NCBI RefSeq assembly: GCF_041228405.1
Contig: NZ_CP133888.1
Coordinates: 3,534,001 to 3,598,000, forward strand
Origin: Salinilacustrithrix flava
GTDB taxonomy: Bacteria > Actinomycetota > Acidimicrobiia > Acidimicrobiales > Salinilacustritrichaceae
Length of the DNA stretch: 64,000 nucleotides
Reading direction: 5' to 3'
Shown: positions 60,565 to 64,000 of the stretch, piece after piece
Layout: the number at the start of each line of letters is the position of its first letter
How positions within the stretch are numbered: the stretch's first letter is position 1
Position numbers and translations under genes: made by a program
Notes under the pieces: generated by a model
What the model saw: only the letters and a program-made list of their open reading frames with translations
What the model was told of the DNA's origin: nothing
Databases searched by the model: none

Positions 60565-61143
60565 GTGTTCGACCCTCGTGCTGACCTGTCCCCCGGCCGC
60601 CGCGTCCGCATCGACGGCAAGCCCGGTTCGGTGCACGGCCTGCTGGATCTGGAGGAGGAGGGCGACCGCTGGCTGGAGGCGCTCGTGCACCTGGACGAGG
60701 GCCTGGCCCTGTGGCTGTCGGTCGAGTGGATGCCCACGCCGGTCGCCACCGTCTGGCTCCCGGTCCGACCCACCGAGGTCGATGGCGGCCCCGGCGAGAA
60801 GCAGGTCCGCCTCGGCGGCACGAGCTTCGCCTTCTACGAGAACGGCACGGCCAGCTACCAGGCCACCGGCGAGACCGGCACCGAGCCGGCCGGCCGGGTC
60901 GACTACGTCGACTACGTGGCCGAGGACTCCCGGCGGGTCTCCTTCGAGCGCTACGGCGAGACCGGCGCTGGACGCCGCTCCACCATGCTCACCGGCACGT
61001 GCCCGCAGTGCGGCGCGGCCTGGCAGCCCACCTCCACCGGCCACTGCACGTCCTGCGGGGTGAACCCCACCGTCGACGTCGGCGCCTGGGGGACCTGGGA
61101 GGTCTCCATCGGCATCCCGGCCAACGACGTCAGCGCCGCCTGA
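60565..61143 (+). CDS. DUF4178-family protein with zinc ribbon
   Basis: A 192-residue protein of DUF4178 type. A beta-rich domain (GRRVRIDGKPGSVHG, then WLEALVHLDEGLALWLS) covers residues 8-130. A zinc ribbon follows with CPQCGAAW and CTSCGVNP (about 148-170). The start is firmly placed by TACCAT seven bases upstream of the GTG. It is divergent from the DUF2617-DUF4247-DUF350-synthase operon and very likely part of the same system. Biochemical role unknown. Confidence 0.82.
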   Translation: MFDPRADLSPGRRVRIDGKPGSVHGLLDLEEEGDRWLEALVHLDEGLALWLSVEWMPTPVATVWLPVRPTEVDGGPGEKQVRLGGTSFAFYENGTASYQATGETGTEPAGRVDYVDYVAEDSRRVSFERYGETGAGRRSTMLTGTCPQCGAAWQPTSTGHCTSCGVNPTVDVGAWGTWEVSIGIPANDVSAA

Positions 61144-61152
61144 GCGGCCGCC

Positions 61153-62340
61153 TCAGAGACAGCTCCGCAGGGCGTCGATGAGGCCGCGGCTGCGGGGGTC
61201 GTTCGACAGCCCCGAGCTCATCTTGGACATGACGTAGCCGAAGCCCACCCCGTGGTCCGGGTCGCCGAAGCCGAGCGAGCCACCGGCGCCGGGATGGCCG
61301 AAGCTGCGCTCGCCGAGTAGCGGCGAGAACGTGGACGTCAGCATGAAGCCGAGCCCGAAGCGGGTGGGCATGATCAGCACGCGGTCACGCCCGCCGCTGT
61401 GCTCCGTGGTCGCCCGCTGCAAGGTGTCCTCGTCGAGCAGGCGGACCCCGTCGACCTCGCCGACGCAGGCGGCGTACATCTTGGCCAGCGACCGCGCGTT
61501 GGTGACCCCGTTGGCCGCGGGGATCTGCGACGCCCGCACCTCGGGCAGGTTCCACGCCAGGCGACCACCGCCGAGCAGGAAGGTGCCGTCGAGCATGAGC
61601 GCCCGGTTGGTGGTGCTGTTCGGGTCGAGGAAGGCGGTGGCCAGGTCCTGCAGCAGCGGCAGGATCTCCGGGTCGAGGGAGGCCATGTCGAAGTCGTCCG
61701 CGCTCGGTCGGGACGGGACGAGCGGCACGACGCGACCCTGCTGGTCGTCGGGCAGGCCGATCCAGAAGTCGAGCCCGAGCGGGGCGGCGACCTCCTCGGC
61801 GAAGAACTGCCCGATCGGGCGCCCGTCGATGCGGCGCACGACCTCGCCCACCAGCCAGCCGTAGGTGAGGGCGTGGTAGCCGTGGGCGGTGCCGGGCTCC
61901 CACAGGGGGGCCTGGGCGGCGAGGGCCTCGACGATGGGGGTGACCTGCAGGACCTCCTCGAGCGAGGGCGGGTCGTCGACCACGGGCACGCCGGCCTGGT
62001 GGTCGAGCAGCATGGCGATCGTGGTGCCCTCCTTGCCGGCCTGGCCGTACTCGGGCCACACGTCGGTGACGAGGGCGTCGGGGTCGAGCTCGCCGCGCTG
62101 GGCCAGCAGGTTGGCGCAGACCGCGGCGGCGCCCTTGGTGGTGGAGAACACCAGCTGGAGGGCGTCGGTGCCGTAGGGGGTGCCGCTCTCGTCGGCGGTC
62201 CCGCCGACGAGGTCGACCACCAGCTCGCCCTCGACGTAGACGGCGACGCCGGCGCCGAGCTCCCCGTGGGTCTCGAAGTTGGCGGAGAAGGCGTCCCGGA
62301 CGGGTTCGAAGCCGTCCGCCACATGTCCGGAGATCGTCAT
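61153..62340 (-). CDS. Serine hydrolase, beta-lactamase/EstB family
   Basis: A 395-residue serine hydrolase of the class C beta-lactamase fold. The SxxK motif is FSTTKG (about residue 67), the second motif is around GYHALTYGWLVG with Tyr as base (about 152), and HPGAGGSLGFGDP provides the HxG motif. No signal peptide is seen, so it is an esterase or peptidase-type enzyme in the cytoplasm rather than a secreted beta-lactamase. TAGCGT (62352-62347) ends six bases before the ATG. Confidence 0.9.
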   Translation of the reverse strand: MTISGHVADGFEPVRDAFSANFETHGELGAGVAVYVEGELVVDLVGGTADESGTPYGTDALQLVFSTTKGAAAVCANLLAQRGELDPDALVTDVWPEYGQAGKEGTTIAMLLDHQAGVPVVDDPPSLEEVLQVTPIVEALAAQAPLWEPGTAHGYHALTYGWLVGEVVRRIDGRPIGQFFAEEVAAPLGLDFWIGLPDDQQGRVVPLVPSRPSADDFDMASLDPEILPLLQDLATAFLDPNSTTNRALMLDGTFLLGGGRLAWNLPEVRASQIPAANGVTNARSLAKMYAACVGEVDGVRLLDEDTLQRATTEHSGGRDRVLIMPTRFGLGFMLTSTFSPLLGERSFGHPGAGGSLGFGDPDHGVGFGYVMSKMSSGLSNDPRSRGLIDALRSCL

Positions 62341-62346
62341 GCCGGG

Positions 62347-62356
62347 ACGCTACACA
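62347..62356. promoter_or_regulatory. Overlapping divergent -10 elements
   Basis: TAGCGT (minus, 62352-62347) and TACACA (plus, 62351-62356) share two bases and lie six and eight bases from the ATGs of the divergent serine hydrolase and phosphotransferase genes. The whole intergenic gap is 24 bases, so both transcripts are probably leaderless and mutually exclusive at initiation. Confidence 0.5.
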
Positions 62357-62364
62357 GGTGGCCC

Positions 62365-63417
62365 ATGGCACACGTGGAGGACCCGCCCGGCGTCAATCTC
62401 GAGGCGCTCCGGACCTGGATGGACGACCAGGGCCTGGGGTCGGGGCCCCTGGAGGACGTCGAGCAGCTGGCCGGCGGCACCCAGAACGTGCTCGTCCGCT
62501 TCACCCGGAGCGGTCGTGGCCACGTGCTGCGCCGGCCCCCGCTGCACAAGCGGGCGAACTCCGACGAGACGATGCGGCGCGAAGCCCGCGTGCTGGCCGC
62601 CCTGGCCGGATCCGACGTGCCCCACCCGAGCCTCATCGCCGCCTGCCCCGACACCGACGTCCTCGGCGCCGCCTTCTACCTGATGGAGCCCATCGAGGGC
62701 TTCAACCCGGCGAGCGGGCTCCCCGAGCCCCACCGCTCGGATCCGGCGATGCGCCGGGCCATGGGGTTCTCGATGGTCGATGCCATCGCCGCCCTCGCCC
62801 TCGTCGACCACGAGGCCGTGGGGCTCGGCGACTTCGGCAAGCCCGACGGCTGGCTGGAGCGCCAGGTCCCGCGGTGGCGCCACCAGCTGGACTCCTACGC
62901 CGAGCTCGACGGGTACCCGGGCCCCGACATCCCGGGCGTCGAGGAGGTCTCGGCGTGGCTGGAGCGCAACCGCCCCGCCACGTGGCACCTGGGGATCATC
63001 CACGGCGACTTCCACTTCGCCAACGTGCTGGTCCGCCCCGACGCCCCCGACCTGGCCGCCATCGTCGACTGGGAGCTGTGCACCATCGGGGACCCGCTGC
63101 TCGATCTCGGGCACCTGCTGTCCACCTGGCCGCCGGCGGACGACGGGGGCGGCGCGGGTGCGGTCGGCGCCGGGATCGACGGCCTCCCGACCAAGGCAGA
63201 GCTGGTCGCGCGCTACGCCGAGCGCACCGGGCGCGACACCGCCGACGTCGACTGGTACCACGTGCTCGCCGCCTACCGGCTCGGCATCATCCTCGAGGGC
63301 ACCCACGCCCGGGCCTTCGCCGGCAAGGCCCCGAAGGAGATCGGCGACCTGCTCCACGCCACCACCGTCGGGCTCTTCGAGCGGGCCCTCGCCGTCATCC
63401 ACGAGGCAGGCATCTGA
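62365..63417 (+). CDS. APH-like phosphotransferase (ACAD10/11 kinase-type)
   Basis: A 350-residue protein-kinase-like fold enzyme. The nucleotide loop region is LAGGTQNVLVRF, the lysine strand HVLRRPP is followed by REARVLAAL, the catalytic loop is IIHGDFHFANVLV (about residues 209-221) and the metal motif is IVDWELCTIGDPLLDLG. This subgroup resembles the kinase domain fused to some acyl-CoA dehydrogenases, which phosphorylates 4-hydroxyacyl-CoA. Antibiotic resistance is not implied. Divergent from the serine hydrolase and followed by a TetR regulator. Confidence 0.9.
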   Translation: MAHVEDPPGVNLEALRTWMDDQGLGSGPLEDVEQLAGGTQNVLVRFTRSGRGHVLRRPPLHKRANSDETMRREARVLAALAGSDVPHPSLIAACPDTDVLGAAFYLMEPIEGFNPASGLPEPHRSDPAMRRAMGFSMVDAIAALALVDHEAVGLGDFGKPDGWLERQVPRWRHQLDSYAELDGYPGPDIPGVEEVSAWLERNRPATWHLGIIHGDFHFANVLVRPDAPDLAAIVDWELCTIGDPLLDLGHLLSTWPPADDGGGAGAVGAGIDGLPTKAELVARYAERTGRDTADVDWYHVLAAYRLGIILEGTHARAFAGKAPKEIGDLLHATTVGLFERALAVIHEAGI

Positions 63418-63422
63418 CCCAA

Positions 63423-63460
63423 GGGTGCTGAAGTGCGCACCTCGCGGATAGGGAGCACCC
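63423..63460 (+). terminator. Weak inverted repeat after the phosphotransferase gene
   Basis: Arms of seven bases (63423-63429 with 63454-63460) enclose the 8-base palindrome GTGCGCAC (63433-63440). It may terminate the upstream gene or serve as operator for the TetR gene that follows. The evidence is thin. Confidence 0.3.
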
Positions 63461-63492
63461 GTCGGCGGGCCCGATACGAGTGGATGGCGCAC

Positions 63493-64000
63493 ATGGACCA
63501 GACGACCGAAGCAGAGAGCCGTGTGGACGGGCGGACGGCGCGGCGCGACCGGAACCGCTTGGCGGTCCTGGACGCCGTCCTCGAGCTGTTCGAGGAGGGG
63601 AACCTGGATCCCGGCGTCCACGAGGTCGCCGACCGCTCCGGCGTGTCGCTGCGCTCGGTGTACCGCTACTTCGAGGACCTCGACGAGCTCATCACCGCGG
63701 CCATCGATCGTCACCTCGAGCGCACCCGACCGCTGTTCGACATCGAGCGCATCGGCGAGGGTCCCCTGCCCGAGCGCATCAACCGCTTCACCGATCGCCG
63801 GCTGCGCCTCTTCGACGCCATGCGTGTGATCTACCGGGCGTCGCGCGTGCGGGCCGCCACCGACCCCCAGGTCCAGGCCGGCCTCATGAACACCTACCAG
63901 TGGCTCGGCGAGCAGGCCCACCAGATGTTCGCCCCCGAGCTGGAGCAGCTCGACCCGCCCGACGCTCGTCGGGACGCCCGCCACACGATCGACCTGCTGA
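63493..64000 (+). CDS. TetR-family transcriptional regulator (runs off right edge)
   Basis: The first 169 residues of a TetR regulator. The helix-turn-helix lies at about 29-60, with VADRSGVSLRSVYRYFEDLDELITAA cut here as residues 34-59, a clear TetR recognition segment. The ligand-binding helices follow; the C terminus is missing. The TGA at the very end of the window is out of frame. An in-frame ATG at 63484 is an alternative start. It may control the adjacent phosphotransferase, or the palindromic promoters elsewhere in the window, but nothing here proves a target. Confidence 0.85.
   Translation, partial: MDQTTEAESRVDGRTARRDRNRLAVLDAVLELFEEGNLDPGVHEVADRSGVSLRSVYRYFEDLDELITAAIDRHLERTRPLFDIERIGEGPLPERINRFTDRRLRLFDAMRVIYRASRVRAATDPQVQAGLMNTYQWLGEQAHQMFAPELEQLDPPDARRDARHTIDLL

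Noticed and set aside
61153..62340. Secreted beta-lactamase
   Set aside because: No signal peptide, and the motif spacing fits EstB-like esterases; the fold alone does not imply drug hydrolysis.
62365..63417. Aminoglycoside resistance kinase
   Set aside because: The APH fold is shared with many metabolic kinases; its features match the ACAD10/11-type group and no resistance context is present.

Overview
The window is very GC-rich (roughly 70% by eye), densely coded actinobacterial chromosome. It combines F420-type luciferase-like oxidoreductases, an AftD-like arabinosyltransferase, an LCP protein, an Rpf-like secreted lytic domain, a DUF222/HNH endonuclease, a split B12-dependent acyl-CoA mutase and many starts that look leaderless. 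That mix fits Actinomycetota, most likely Acidimicrobiia (Iamia/Ilumatobacter relatives). The placement is inference; no rRNA or classical marker is present. No tRNA, rRNA, CRISPR array, insertion sequence or phage was seen, and no stretch above 300 bases lacks a gene.

Layout. 1-9.1 kb: envelope glycan genes (GT2 fragment, polyprenol-phosphate mannosyltransferase, methyltransferase, GT4, a 1436-residue AftD-like enzyme), then a hydrolase/nucleotidase pair. 9.1-18.1 kb: redox and housekeeping genes (nitroreductase, a conserved unknown, cold-shock protein, F420 oxidoreductase, HNH endonuclease, ZIP transporter, a two-domain stress-type protein, Gfo/Idh and SDR dehydrogenases, a second GT2). 18.1-23.9 kb: M18 aminopeptidase, J-domain protein and a peptide-type ABC importer without ATPases. 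23.9-29.8 kb: ion block with TrkH, TrkA, a DtxR-family regulator and a membrane pyrophosphatase of K+-dependent type. 29.8-39.8 kb: hydroxyacid dehydrogenase, MsrB, UvrD-like helicase, LCP protein, RNB ribonuclease with two zinc-ribbon mini-proteins, hydrolase, MenB, lactate dehydrogenase. 39.8-50.5 kb: D-aminoacylase-type amidohydrolase, arylsulfotransferase-like lipoprotein, nuclease, acyl-CoA dehydrogenase, second F420 oxidoreductase, adenylate kinase, CHASE-GAF-PP2C phosphatase. 50.5-57.2 kb: Rpf-like protein with a disrupted 5' end, alkylsulfatase plus sulfatase, two-subunit acyl-CoA mutase. 57.2-61.1 kb: polyamine-synthase-like/DUF350/DUF4247/DUF2617 operon divergent from DUF4178. 61.1-64 kb: serine hydrolase, APH-like phosphotransferase, truncated TetR regulator.

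How it works together. Many genes sit in short translationally coupled pairs (GTGA or TGATG overlaps). Many first genes have an actinobacterial -10 hexamer (TANNNT or a near match) ending 6-8 nt before the start codon, so leaderless transcription looks common; I used this to choose starts. The best candidate for an under-described system is the polyamine-synthase-like/DUF cluster. Other points of interest are a palindrome shared by two promoters, a probable metalloregulator operator, overlapping divergent -10 elements, and the sulfatase pair.
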